From assembly GCF_001440345.1 (NCBI RefSeq), contig NZ_LJYX01000021.1:1-64000 (forward strand): a stretch of 64,000 bases of DNA. The letters run 5' to 3'. The stretch comes from Colwellia sp. TT2012. GTDB lineage: Bacteria; Pseudomonadota; Gammaproteobacteria; Enterobacterales; Alteromonadaceae. A program made the translations under genes and the position numbers. The notes under the pieces are model-generated. The model searched no databases. It was given only the letters and a program-made list of their open reading frames with translations, and was not told the origin of the DNA. Shown here one piece after another: positions 20,096 to 28,600 of this stretch (the first letter of the stretch is position 1; the number at the start of each line of letters is the position of its first letter).

Positions 20096-20516
20096 ATACC
20101 AAGTCTATTAAGTAATTTCACACTCAGCGAGAATTAAAAGGCGTAGAGGCAAGGCATTGATTGAAGAGAATGGTTATTCCCTTATCAAAATCAATAACAC
20201 AGTATATACCCGTTACCATTCAAAGTGCTCGATTTCAGTGGGAATTAAAATGACTTTAGGCAAGGGAAATAATGGAAGCATAGTCATTCTATGGTTTAAT
20301 TAGTTAACGCGGTATAAAGTCATTTTAAACCCATCGAAGCAGCGTTTGAACAACATCACTTCGTCGTTGCTGTAACTCATAATGGAACAACCATTATTTC
20401 ATCACAGCGCCTTGAATTGAAATTGCTCAAGCACTCTGAAACATGCATCTTGAATGGTCACGGGTATATCCGCCTTTTAAGCTCGCCCTTTGGGAACTCA
20501 TTAGCAAACTGATAAC
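20096..20516. repeat. interspersed inverted-repeat element, interrupted by a second repeat
   Basis: The left half (about 20096-20202) starts TATACCAAGTCTATTAAG and has GAATTAAAAGGCG inside. The right half (20470-20516) starts CGCCTTTTAAGCTCGC and continues as a diverged reverse complement of the left half. The two halves are separated by a different palindromic element at 20203-20469. The simplest reading is one non-coding repeat split by a later insertion. Confidence 0.5.
20203..20469. repeat. MITE-like element nested in the outer repeat
   Basis: Terminal inverted repeats: TATATACCCGTTACCATTCA on the left, and the reverse complement of the right end reads ATATACCCGTGACCATTCAA. Inside, both halves contain ATGACTTTA in opposite orientation. 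It has no coding capacity. TATA at each edge may be the target duplication. Confidence 0.55.
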
Positions 20517-20602
20517 ATCACACAAGGAATGAAACATATAATAACTATCTTTAAATAATTTTGTTTGTTCTAAGCTCGCTAATGTAGTTCTGAGTTAGGT
20601 AA

Positions 20603-21928
20603 TTATTTAACAGAATTGGTATTACCTCTTCTTTCTTGTGCTTGGGCAATATTCTGATAACAAACGACACTATTTCGACCGAGTTCTTTCGCTTGATACA
20701 TGGCCAAATCGGCACAGTGTAATACTTGCTCAAAGGTCAATTTATTAGACGCCAGGGTTGCCACACCAATACTGACCGTAACCCTACTCTGGAGTATTAA
20801 CGATGAGAAGTCATGCTGTGCTATTTTTTCATTAATACGCATAGCAATCACTTTCGCTTTATTGCTATCAGCAAAAGGTAATATCGCCACAAATTCTTCA
20901 CCGCCTAGGCGATAAAATACATCCCTAGAACGCATGGTTTCATTTACCAGGTGTGCAATTACCCTAAGTATTTCATCGCCAACTTGCTCACCAAAGTCAT
21001 CATTAATTCTTTTGAAATGATCTAAATCCAACAATAGTATCGATAACTCCTCTGGTTGCTCAATAAAGCTGGCCACCATATGTTCACCATGTTCAAACAA
21101 AGCACTGCGATTTGCTAAGCCAGTTAAGGCATCGGTTCTGGTTAATCGAATGAGTTTATTGCGTATTTTCAACTGTCTAAAAAAAAGTAGCAAAAAAACG
21201 ATAGCGGTACTGATAATTAGCGTGAAATTATACTTGTGCGTGGCTTTTTGCTCTTGTACTTCAGCAACTCGGCGAACTTTTAATTCATTTTGACTTGCCA
21301 ACAAGCTGTTGCTGGCCTTTTTATCATGCACTGCAAACGATTGCTCTAAAGACGCTATCATTGCTAGGCGCTTAGCTTTACGATAACTATAATATTTTTT
21401 TAAATACGATTTTTTCTCAAGATAGGCGAGATCAAATTGACCTTGTTGTGCGTAGTGAACGGCTAGAATTAAATGTAATTGCAAAAACTTGGACTGATGT
21501 AATTGCCGCGCTGAAATTTGTGCCGATAACTTAAGGGCTTGCTCTAAAAGTACAATAATTTCGCGGCTGTGTTTGTTATGGCTACTGTGTTCAATACGGT
21601 TAGCTATGGCATTTTCTTTAAATAATGCTTGCGTGACTAATAATAAGTACTGCTCTGCAGCATTAAGTGGCGTGGTAGCGAAGGTAAGCTGTTCTAGTGC
21701 TCTGGCAATTTTATGCTCATCAATACTTGCTTGCTTTAGTTGCGTAAGTAGGGCGATTAAATCTTCGTTTATAGACAACAGACTTACTGCCGGCAGAGGT
21801 AATAACACCTTTTTATTAGCTGGTTCCTCGGTTATGGCCGAGTCAATAATGGGCTCTTTTGCTAGACTAACCGATGCTAACATCAGCTGCATGAGCATAA
21901 TAATTAACAGGATTTTACTGGTATTCAT
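20603..21928 (-). CDS. diguanylate cyclase with periplasmic domain
   Basis: About 441 residues. The ATG at 21928 overlaps the upstream stop as TAATG, which favours it over an in-frame TTG at 21937 and suggests translational coupling. There is a signal/membrane segment at the N-terminus (KILLIIMLMQLMLASVSLA), a helical periplasmic region, a transmembrane helix near 225-245 (FTLIISTAIVFLLLFF), and a GGDEF domain to the end. The motif is GGEEF, and RSRD sits at the RxxD inhibitory position, so an active, feedback-regulated c-di-GMP synthase is likely. It pairs with the GGEVF protein encoded just upstream. Confidence 0.87.
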   Translation of the reverse strand: MNTSKILLIIMLMQLMLASVSLAKEPIIDSAITEEPANKKVLLPLPAVSLLSINEDLIALLTQLKQASIDEHKIARALEQLTFATTPLNAAEQYLLLVTQALFKENAIANRIEHSSHNKHSREIIVLLEQALKLSAQISARQLHQSKFLQLHLILAVHYAQQGQFDLAYLEKKSYLKKYYSYRKAKRLAMIASLEQSFAVHDKKASNSLLASQNELKVRRVAEVQEQKATHKYNFTLIISTAIVFLLLFFRQLKIRNKLIRLTRTDALTGLANRSALFEHGEHMVASFIEQPEELSILLLDLDHFKRINDDFGEQVGDEILRVIAHLVNETMRSRDVFYRLGGEEFVAILPFADSNKAKVIAMRINEKIAQHDFSSLILQSRVTVSIGVATLASNKLTFEQVLHCADLAMYQAKELGRNSVVCYQNIAQAQERRGNTNSVK

Positions 21929-23838
21929 TAGCCACAAACCTTATTTCTTCCTGACGCTTTGGCTTGATAAAGTTGTTCATCCGCTCTTTTTATCAAGCTA
22001 ATTAAATCTTTATCATCGGCTAAAGTAGCGACACCAATACTAACGCTGACTTTTTCCAACGTGTTAAAAGGCCAAGAATGTTGGCTGACAGCTAAGCGAA
22101 TTCGCTCACTTATCTCTAATGCCGATTTCAACCTTGTCTTCGGTAAACAAACCATAAACACCTCACCACCAAAGCGACCATACAAATCACTTTTTCGCAT
22201 CATATTCGTGCCAAGATAGGCTACTTTCGCCAAGACTTTATCGCCTGAGCTATGACCTAAGCAATCATTAATGTCTTTAAAATGATCGATGTCTATCAGT
22301 AAAATAGTTAAATTGTCCTGCTTTACTTGAGCAAACTTAAAGGCCTGTTGCGCTTGCTTCATTAAACTGCGTCTATTAGCGACTCCCGTAAGGGTGTCAA
22401 TATTAGCAGCGACTTTAAGTTTATGCTGACTTTGCAGCAGTTTAACCAGTACCCAAGCAAAGGCTAAAGCAACTAGGGCACTGAGAATGAGATAAAATCG
22501 CTGTTCTTCATTGGCTAACGTAGCAGCCCGTAAATTATCTTCATAAAGGTCTTTTTTATGGTGTAATATTTTATTTTTTTTATCCGCCTGTTCCCCTTCA
22601 AGCTTTAAACGTACTTGGGCAATAGAACGATTATCTTCATTTTCATACAATTTATCGGTTAAAACGATCACTTGCGATAGGGTTTGAAAAGCTTGTTGAA
22701 ATTGCGCTAACTTGTAATAAATACCGGCTTTCAACTCAATTAAGTAGACATAATTTTCTTTTTTAATCAAAGATAAACCCTGATTATTGGCTAATATTTT
22801 TTCTACTTGGCGAAGGCTAACAAGCGCGTCATCAAAACGGTCCAACTTGTATAACATGTAGGCTTGATCATAATAAAATTGTAATTGATAATCGAGCTTC
22901 TCCGTTGCTTGCAAATACTGCTTTGCCATCAGTAAATATCGATAAGCGGCCTCAGGGTTGCTGCCTACTTTCTGTTGATATGCCCAGGCCATGCCAGAAT
23001 AAACGCTATACATGCTATCACTCGGACTGTCTTTATTTGACTCAGCAATGATGGTGTTAAAAACCGTGATTGCTTGTTGGTAGTCGTTATTCCGAAGATG
23101 ATTAATAGCAATATTATACAAGCTAGTATGGGCGGATAATATCATACCGGCTTTTTTAAAATGTAAATACGACTGCTGATAATAAACCATTGACTGCTCA
23201 TCTTGCAGTAAATGAGAATACACAATACCAAGTTCACTGTTTACCGCCCCTTTAAGCTCTTCATCATCGGTTTGTCCGGCGATATTATAGGCGTCATTAA
23301 GCAAGACTAAAGAGCGTTTAAAATCATCCGTGAGATAAGCAATCGCCCCTAAATTAATAAGACCTAAAGCAACTTGTACCTTGTTATGTAAAGACTCAGC
23401 AACTTCTAAACCTTTTTTATATTCTTTCGTCGCTTGAGTAATATAACCTAAACTCTCAAAAGCAAAGCCTTTTAAATACAAGAGTTCACTGATCAATATG
23501 CTAGGACTCGACAGCCTTTTCGCTATGGTTAGCCCCTGATTGGCCGTTATTTTGGCGCTACTATATTTGTTTTGTTCTATTTGTATCTCAGCAAGCAGTT
23601 TAAAATATAATAAATTTTGCTCTATGGTGAGTGCAGTCAGCACGTTTTCATAAACCGTTAGTTGTTTAAGGGAGCGCGCTAAATCGGTTTTTTTCAGCTC
23701 TTCAACTTGCTCGATGACTTGATTAAACTGCTTAATATTCACTTTTTCTTGGCCAGTGCTGGCCATAGGCAATAACAGGCAGGCAATACTGATAACAATG
23801 GCTATTGCCTGAGCAGATTTTTTAGCAAAACACAACAA
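21928..23838 (-). CDS. TPR-GGDEF protein with degenerate GGEVF motif
   Basis: 636 residues. It begins at TTG with AGGAA eight bases upstream. There is a signal sequence (about 8-28), then some 400 residues of helical repeats of tetratricopeptide type in the periplasm (AKITANQGLTIAKRL, ALGLINLGAIAYLTDDF), then a transmembrane helix (FYLILSALVALAFAWVLV) and a C-terminal GGDEF domain. The motif is GGEVF: the fourth residue, Glu in active cyclases, is Val. RKSD at the inhibitory RxxD site is kept. It may therefore bind c-di-GMP without making it, or have weak activity. It is coupled by TAATG to the active-looking cyclase downstream. Confidence 0.87.
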   Translation of the reverse strand: MLCFAKKSAQAIAIVISIACLLLPMASTGQEKVNIKQFNQVIEQVEELKKTDLARSLKQLTVYENVLTALTIEQNLLYFKLLAEIQIEQNKYSSAKITANQGLTIAKRLSSPSILISELLYLKGFAFESLGYITQATKEYKKGLEVAESLHNKVQVALGLINLGAIAYLTDDFKRSLVLLNDAYNIAGQTDDEELKGAVNSELGIVYSHLLQDEQSMVYYQQSYLHFKKAGMILSAHTSLYNIAINHLRNNDYQQAITVFNTIIAESNKDSPSDSMYSVYSGMAWAYQQKVGSNPEAAYRYLLMAKQYLQATEKLDYQLQFYYDQAYMLYKLDRFDDALVSLRQVEKILANNQGLSLIKKENYVYLIELKAGIYYKLAQFQQAFQTLSQVIVLTDKLYENEDNRSIAQVRLKLEGEQADKKNKILHHKKDLYEDNLRAATLANEEQRFYLILSALVALAFAWVLVKLLQSQHKLKVAANIDTLTGVANRRSLMKQAQQAFKFAQVKQDNLTILLIDIDHFKDINDCLGHSSGDKVLAKVAYLGTNMMRKSDLYGRFGGEVFMVCLPKTRLKSALEISERIRLAVSQHSWPFNTLEKVSVSIGVATLADDKDLISLIKRADEQLYQAKASGRNKVCG

Positions 23839-23929
23839 ACTGTAGTTCCTTAAGGCAGCAAAACGGTTAGAGCGGTTAAGGCAGTATAAAACGATTTAGC
23901 CCTAGAGTTAAACCGTAATTTTTAACTAT

Positions 23930-25150
23930 TTATGCTACTTTTCGAACAAAACAACTGGCCAATAAAATAAATATAAAAGCAAAAAACATACAGGCTGACA
24001 GGCCAAATTGCTGATAAATAACACCAGAGAGAACTGTACCTAACAGTCTGCCCATGGCATTAGCCATATAATAGAAGCCAACATCAATGGAGACACCTTC
24101 ATCCCTGGCAAGGGCGACAATAAGATAGCTATGCAGTGATGAGTTCATAGCAAAAACAGCAGAAAATATAAATAAACCTACGATTAACACGGCATTACTT
24201 TGCGGAAAAAGGTAAATAGCAAGAGATAAAAGCAAGGTAACCAGTGCCAGTAATACTGACCAAAATCCTGCTTGTTGACAGCGATTCTGTGCTCCCTTGG
24301 CGGTTAAAATATCGAGCAGCTTTGGCGCATTAGCTTGAATGATGCCATAAAAAACAATCCAGCAGGCAAGAAAAGTGCCTACGCTTTGGTGTTGCCATTG
24401 TAATTGACTGGCCAAATAAACAGGTAGGGCAATAACAAACCAGACATCACGGCCGGCAAACAGGCATAATCGTGCTGCAGATAAATAATTTAAGGGTGCA
24501 TTTTTTGAAAATACCTGGCTAAATTTTGCTTTATAACGCGTTTTACCGATATTGCCACGCAGCATAGGATAAGTGCTTAAGGCAACAAAGGCTAAGGCAC
24601 TAGCCATCAATAGCAAGGCGTTTTGAAAACCAAAAAGAGTAAGCAATAATCCGCCGAGAAAAAAACCGACACCTTTTAAGGTGTTTTTTGACCCCGTCAG
24701 TAAAGCCACCCATTGAAAGAGTTTACTTTGTCCTTGCGCACTATCCAAGTTGGCTACGAGTAATTTAATACTCGACTTAGCACTCATTTTGTTAAGATCT
24801 TTAGCAATGCCCGACAACGCTTGAGCAAACATGACATAGGTAATACTTAAATACTCACTTGGCACTGTTAACAGTGCTAAAGCGAGTATCTGTATCAGCA
24901 GACCAATGAACATGGTTTTATTTAACCCTATGCGTGCACCAAGCCAGCCACCAAGAAGGTTAGTGATAACACCAAAAACTTCATAAAGAATAAATACGCT
25001 AGCCAGAGCTAATGGGCTATAACCTAACTGATAGAAATACAACAACACCAACATGCGCAACGCGCCATCGGTTAAGGTGAAAGCCCAATAATTAGCCGTG
25101 ATAACTAGGTATTGTTTTACTGGGTTAGACAAGGAGTTCAATGACTGCAA
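23930..25150 (-). CDS. arsJ: organoarsenical efflux MFS permease ArsJ
   Basis: 406 residues with about 12 hydrophobic segments (MFS). The sequence is of ArsJ type (KDLNKMSAKSSIKLL in the central loop). ArsJ is known to export 1-arseno-3-phosphoglycerate made by the partner GAPDH; the product then breaks down outside to arsenate. The start is TTG at 25150, two bases beyond the gapdh stop, so the two genes are tightly coupled. It is the third gene of arsR-gapdh-arsJ. No arsC, acr3 or arsB lies nearby, so this locus treats arsenate only. Confidence 0.9.
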   Translation of the reverse strand: MQSLNSLSNPVKQYLVITANYWAFTLTDGALRMLVLLYFYQLGYSPLALASVFILYEVFGVITNLLGGWLGARIGLNKTMFIGLLIQILALALLTVPSEYLSITYVMFAQALSGIAKDLNKMSAKSSIKLLVANLDSAQGQSKLFQWVALLTGSKNTLKGVGFFLGGLLLTLFGFQNALLLMASALAFVALSTYPMLRGNIGKTRYKAKFSQVFSKNAPLNYLSAARLCLFAGRDVWFVIALPVYLASQLQWQHQSVGTFLACWIVFYGIIQANAPKLLDILTAKGAQNRCQQAGFWSVLLALVTLLLSLAIYLFPQSNAVLIVGLFIFSAVFAMNSSLHSYLIVALARDEGVSIDVGFYYMANAMGRLLGTVLSGVIYQQFGLSACMFFAFIFILLASCFVRKVA

Positions 25151-25151
25151 A

Positions 25152-26204
25152 CTATGACTCGTTAATATCAGTTAAACTGAGGGCAATAATTTTCATTAGC
25201 TCGGCACTGCGATTAGCATAGCCCCATTCATTGTCATACCATAAATACATCTTCAGCTGAGTGCCATTAATCACCATGGTTGATAAAGCATCAACGACAC
25301 AGGATCTAGTATCGGTTTTATAGTCCACCGACACTAATGGCCTTTCCTCATAACCTAAAATACCGTTAAGCTCTCCTGCAGCAGCATCCGCCATTAACTG
25401 ATTTACTTCCTCAACAGTCACATCGCGCTGCATTTCAAAAACACAATCAGTTAACGAAGCATTCGCCAATGGCACTCGCACCGCATGACCATTAAACTTG
25501 CCTTTTAGCTCAGGAAAAATATCAGTGATGGCTTTTGCCGAGCCAGTTGTGGTGGGAATAAGCGACAGGCCACAGGCACGTGCACGGCGTAAATCTTTGT
25601 GCGGGGCATCTAAAATAGTTTGGGTATTGGTAATATCGTGAATGGTAGTCATACTGCCATGTTTAATTCCAATGTTATCTTGCAATACTTTAATTACTGG
25701 CGCTAAACAATTAGTGGTACATGAAGCTGCAGTGACAATACTATGTATTTTTTCTTGGTACAGGTGTTGATTAACCCCCATAACAATATTAACGATATCC
25801 TTATCTAAAATATTACCTGAGCCATCCGCCGCCAACTTCATTGGCGCAGTAACCAATACTTTTTTTACTCCTTGAGCAAAGTAGGCCTGTAACTTAGCTT
25901 TATCTCGCATCACACCTGAAGCTTCAATAACAATATCACACCCTGACCAGTCGGTTTCAGCGAGACCATCATTTTGGCTAACGTGCAGAGTTTTACCTTC
26001 AATATGCATTAGGCTATCGGTAGCTGTCGCTTCATATTGCCAACGGCCATGAATAGAGTCAAAATTAAGTAAATGAGCCAGTGTTGGTGCATCACCAGCG
26101 GGATCATTAATGCGGATAAATTCGACTTCTGGCCAATGCCATGCGGCGCGTAAAATTAATCTGCCCATACGACCAAAGCCGTTGATACCTATTTTTATTG
26201 TCAT
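25152..26204 (-). CDS. ArsJ-associated glyceraldehyde-3-phosphate dehydrogenase
   Basis: 350 residues with the GAPDH fold: NAD-binding [15 protein letters not shown] at the start, catalytic Cys in [11 protein letters not shown], and [12 protein letters not shown] near the end. In arsenic islands this enzyme uses arsenate in place of phosphate on glyceraldehyde-3-phosphate, giving 1-arseno-3-phosphoglycerate for ArsJ to export. That role is inferred from its place between arsR and arsJ. The glycolytic copy is expected elsewhere. Its ribosome site is AATAGGAAAACAAATG. Confidence 0.92.
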   Translation of the reverse strand: MTIKIGINGFGRMGRLILRAAWHWPEVEFIRINDPAGDAPTLAHLLNFDSIHGRWQYEATATDSLMHIEGKTLHVSQNDGLAETDWSGCDIVIEASGVMRDKAKLQAYFAQGVKKVLVTAPMKLAADGSGNILDKDIVNIVMGVNQHLYQEKIHSIVTAASCTTNCLAPVIKVLQDNIGIKHGSMTTIHDITNTQTILDAPHKDLRRARACGLSLIPTTTGSAKAITDIFPELKGKFNGHAVRVPLANASLTDCVFEMQRDVTVEEVNQLMADAAAGELNGILGYEERPLVSVDYKTDTRSCVVDALSTMVINGTQLKMYLWYDNEWGYANRSAELMKIIALSLTDINES

Positions 26205-26236
26205 TTGTTTTCCTATTATTCACTAAACTAGCTGAT

Positions 26237-26614
26237 TTAATTACAACACTGTTGCACACGGTCCGGTCGTTCGCCCATCACGGCTAAATTTTGCAGACAT
26301 TCATCGATCACGGGTAAGTTTTCATCAAAACAATTTTGGACCACCGCTTGCTTCCATTGCGAAAGAGACTTGGCCAGAGAATAATAGACCCAACGACCTG
26401 ACTTTCGTTCGCTGAGTAACTGCTGTTGCTTTAATAAGGCTATATGGCGAGATATTTTTGGCTGTGATAATTGCAATGCATGAGTTAGCTCACAAACACA
26501 CAATTCGCTTTCATACCTCAACATTAATATGATCTTCAAGCGCGTATCATCAGCCATGGCTTTAAAAAACAATAAGCAGTCACTTTCTGTAACTCGTTTG
26601 GTGGTAGTGGTCAT
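26237..26614 (-). CDS. arsR: ArsR-family arsenic-responsive repressor
   Basis: 125 residues from the ATG at 26614; an in-frame ATG at 26656 would add 14. The downstream start is preferred because the predicted transcription start falls close to 26658. A winged helix carries ELCVCELTHALQLSQPKISRHI: the CVC pair in this helix is the classic arsenite-binding site of ArsR, and SQPKISRHI is the recognition helix. A CC pair at the C-terminus may add a ligand. It would repress the arsR-gapdh-arsJ operon until arsenite binds. A perfect inverted repeat lies just upstream. Confidence 0.9.
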   Translation of the reverse strand: MTTTTKRVTESDCLLFFKAMADDTRLKIILMLRYESELCVCELTHALQLSQPKISRHIALLKQQQLLSERKSGRWVYYSLAKSLSQWKQAVVQNCFDENLPVIDECLQNLAVMGERPDRVQQCCN

Positions 26615-26664
26615 TATTTCTGTCTCGTTAACTCGAACTTGCTCTGGGCAGTTCATTGCCCTAG

Positions 26665-26691
26665 ATAATACATATGTTTTTTCATATGTAT
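26665..26691 (-). promoter_or_regulatory. ArsR operator and -10 box
   Basis: A perfect 9-bp inverted repeat, ATACATATG at 26668-26676 and CATATGTAT at 26683-26691, with a T6 spacer. On the minus strand TATTAT (26670-26665) overlaps the proximal arm and fits a -10 box. A repressor bound here would block the promoter. Confidence 0.8.
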
Positions 26692-26768
26692 AGGGGCTTA
26701 ATTTAAATACTTAATTATGTGCGCTCATTTTAGCGTGCTTGCTCTATAACAATGTACTACTGAAGTCA

Positions 26769-26797
26769 TAAAAAAGCCCTCATAAAAGAGGGCTTTC
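26769..26797 (-). terminator. rho-independent terminator
   Basis: AGCCCTC and GAGGGCT arms. On the minus strand the hairpin is followed by TTTTTT, ending the yibI/yibH-like pair. It lies between that pair and the arsR promoter. Confidence 0.82.
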
Positions 26798-26869
26798 TAT
26801 TGCGACATTGCTGCTAGAGACTCTGGGATGCCAACCTTATAAACCACTCAGGCTAAGGTAGGTTAACTG

Positions 26870-28108
26870 TTAACCGGAAAAGACTAGGCCCTTAACCGGC
26901 AGCAACAAGGCTTGTATTCGTAAGATCATGGCATGAACAATCCCGACCGCATCAACCATATGTAAATAGACTGACTCGATCGTGCTCAGTGTGCCACTGT
27001 TAATTAATTCATGATGATAGCTATAAACATTAGCAATACATTTTGTGCCCGGTATAACCCCATCGAGCCCACCTTCATATAAAGGCACAAGTTTTACCGT
27101 CAGTGTGCCAGGTCTGGCTCTTTCTTGTATATCCAATAAGGTCTCAACTGCTCTGATTTGCCCGGTAGCAATAACACTTTGCACGCTTGCTACCTTCATC
27201 GGGATAATGATGAAAGGCTTAGACAGGCAAGTGATTTCCGCAAAAGTACCCACCTTAATGACATTCGCCGATAATTGATTAAAGCCCGCTTGCACAGCTT
27301 CTTTTCCGGAAGCCTCACCAGAAGTTGGTACCAGGATCCCCGCAGCACGAATCATAGGATTAACAAAGTCGCCCGGTTGCAAAGCAAATTGTTGCAATTC
27401 GCCATCAATATGAGCATAAACTGTGCGTTTAGCCTTATCAACAATGAACGAATCTAACTCTTTCAGAGCACTGGCTCTTTTAGCCGGTAAGACGATATCA
27501 ATGACCGCTTGTGCTGATGCTTGATTAGCTTTCGCAGCAGATAACCCCGCTTTATTGATGGCTACGGTATCAGCCATTTTCTGCACTTCACTGGCACTGA
27601 TAATATTTAGACCTTTGAGCGATAACTTCTTCTTGCGGTCATATTCATTTTTTGCCCGCATATAAGAACTATTAGCTTGTTCAACATTACTCATAGCTAT
27701 AACCACTTGAGCATTGGCGGTAGAAAACTCTGCTTCCACTTGTTTTACTTTTGCATCCGCTTTGTCAATAGCGGCTACTTGCGATTCATCATACATGCTA
27801 AACAGCGCAGTTCCCGCTTTCACTTTTTGATGATTCTCAACAAAAACATACTGCACTCGGCCACCTCTCTCTGGCATTATCGAGACGGTGCGAAACATGG
27901 GCGTGGCATTTGTGGTTGAGGGGTGGTAATAAAAGATTAACGTAACCAGTGAGATAGTTAAGATAGCACAGGCAGATATGCCCCAGCGCAGCTCATACCA
28001 CATGGTAAAAAAGGTTATTTCTTTGCCCCAGCTCTTGCCTTGGCGATATTTTCTAAATAAATAATCCGGTAAAATAGTGATAAGTGAACATAAAAAAACT
28101 TCAAACAT
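26870..28108 (-). CDS. HlyD-family membrane fusion protein (YibH-like)
   Basis: 412 residues. One transmembrane helix is near 42-62, then a periplasmic HlyD/EmrA-type architecture: a biotinyl-lipoyl half (GGRVQYVFVENHQKVKAGTALF), a long alpha-hairpin at about 108-215, and a second half with YAHIDGELQQFALQPGDFV. Such proteins bridge an inner-membrane transporter to an outer-membrane channel such as TolC. No transporter gene adjoins; the only partner is the small membrane protein whose stop lies one base upstream of this start. This matches the E. coli yibI-yibH pair in layout. The substrate is unknown. Confidence 0.8.
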   Translation of the reverse strand: MFEVFLCSLITILPDYLFRKYRQGKSWGKEITFFTMWYELRWGISACAILTISLVTLIFYYHPSTTNATPMFRTVSIMPERGGRVQYVFVENHQKVKAGTALFSMYDESQVAAIDKADAKVKQVEAEFSTANAQVVIAMSNVEQANSSYMRAKNEYDRKKKLSLKGLNIISASEVQKMADTVAINKAGLSAAKANQASAQAVIDIVLPAKRASALKELDSFIVDKAKRTVYAHIDGELQQFALQPGDFVNPMIRAAGILVPTSGEASGKEAVQAGFNQLSANVIKVGTFAEITCLSKPFIIIPMKVASVQSVIATGQIRAVETLLDIQERARPGTLTVKLVPLYEGGLDGVIPGTKCIANVYSYHHELINSGTLSTIESVYLHMVDAVGIVHAMILRIQALLLPVKGLVFSG

Positions 28109-28109
28109 G

Positions 28110-28547
28110 TTAGTTATTCTCCTTATTAATCACTTGCTGTGCGGGTATTTTCTCTACTGAGTTTTTCTGCTCTGGTGCTTGTTGCTCAGGGGCTTGTTGC
28201 TCAGGGGCTTGTGGTACTGTGCCCTCTTTAGCTTTGGCAATTATCTCTAACGACTTGGCCATAGATTTCAGTGGCGCTAAAAAATCAGGTAGCTCCACCA
28301 CGGCTAATACTAAGGCTGCCACCCAAAAGATATTGTTATGGGTGAATAAAGCTAAAATAGTTAATACAGTGATAAGCTGTATTTGACTATGATTTTTTCC
28401 GTGGGCAATATGTTCAGGCACGGCGTGTAACTTGAAATATAAAACACCCGCAAGCAAGACGCCTACCACGAGGATAATAGCCATGACGATCATTAAAGGA
28501 TCACTATTGGCTCCCGCCAAATATCCTGGAATAGACTCAGTATTCAT
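28110..28547 (-). CDS. small inner-membrane protein, DUF3302/YibI-like
   Basis: 145 residues with two hydrophobic helices at about 18-40 and 58-86. Between them the sequence HAVPEHIAHGKNH...LFTHNNIFW resembles the YibI (DUF3302) core. The C-terminal tail has three PEQQA-type repeats (about residues 113-127) and is otherwise polar, probably cytoplasmic. Ribosome site GAGGAAAACAAAATG. The gene is coupled to the HlyD-like gene and probably forms a complex with its product. The family call comes from pattern memory plus the gene pairing. Confidence 0.65.
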   Translation of the reverse strand: MNTESIPGYLAGANSDPLMIVMAIILVVGVLLAGVLYFKLHAVPEHIAHGKNHSQIQLITVLTILALFTHNNIFWVAALVLAVVELPDFLAPLKSMAKSLEIIAKAKEGTVPQAPEQQAPEQQAPEQKNSVEKIPAQQVINKENN

Positions 28548-28600
28548 TTTGTTTTCCTCAGTGTTCTTTTGCTAAGTTTGTTAAGTAATCAAGCTAAGTT

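Noticed and set aside
28110-28240. CRISPR-like short repeats in the DNA of the PEQQA tail
   Set aside because: The repeats are in frame, contiguous and without spacers; they code for protein.
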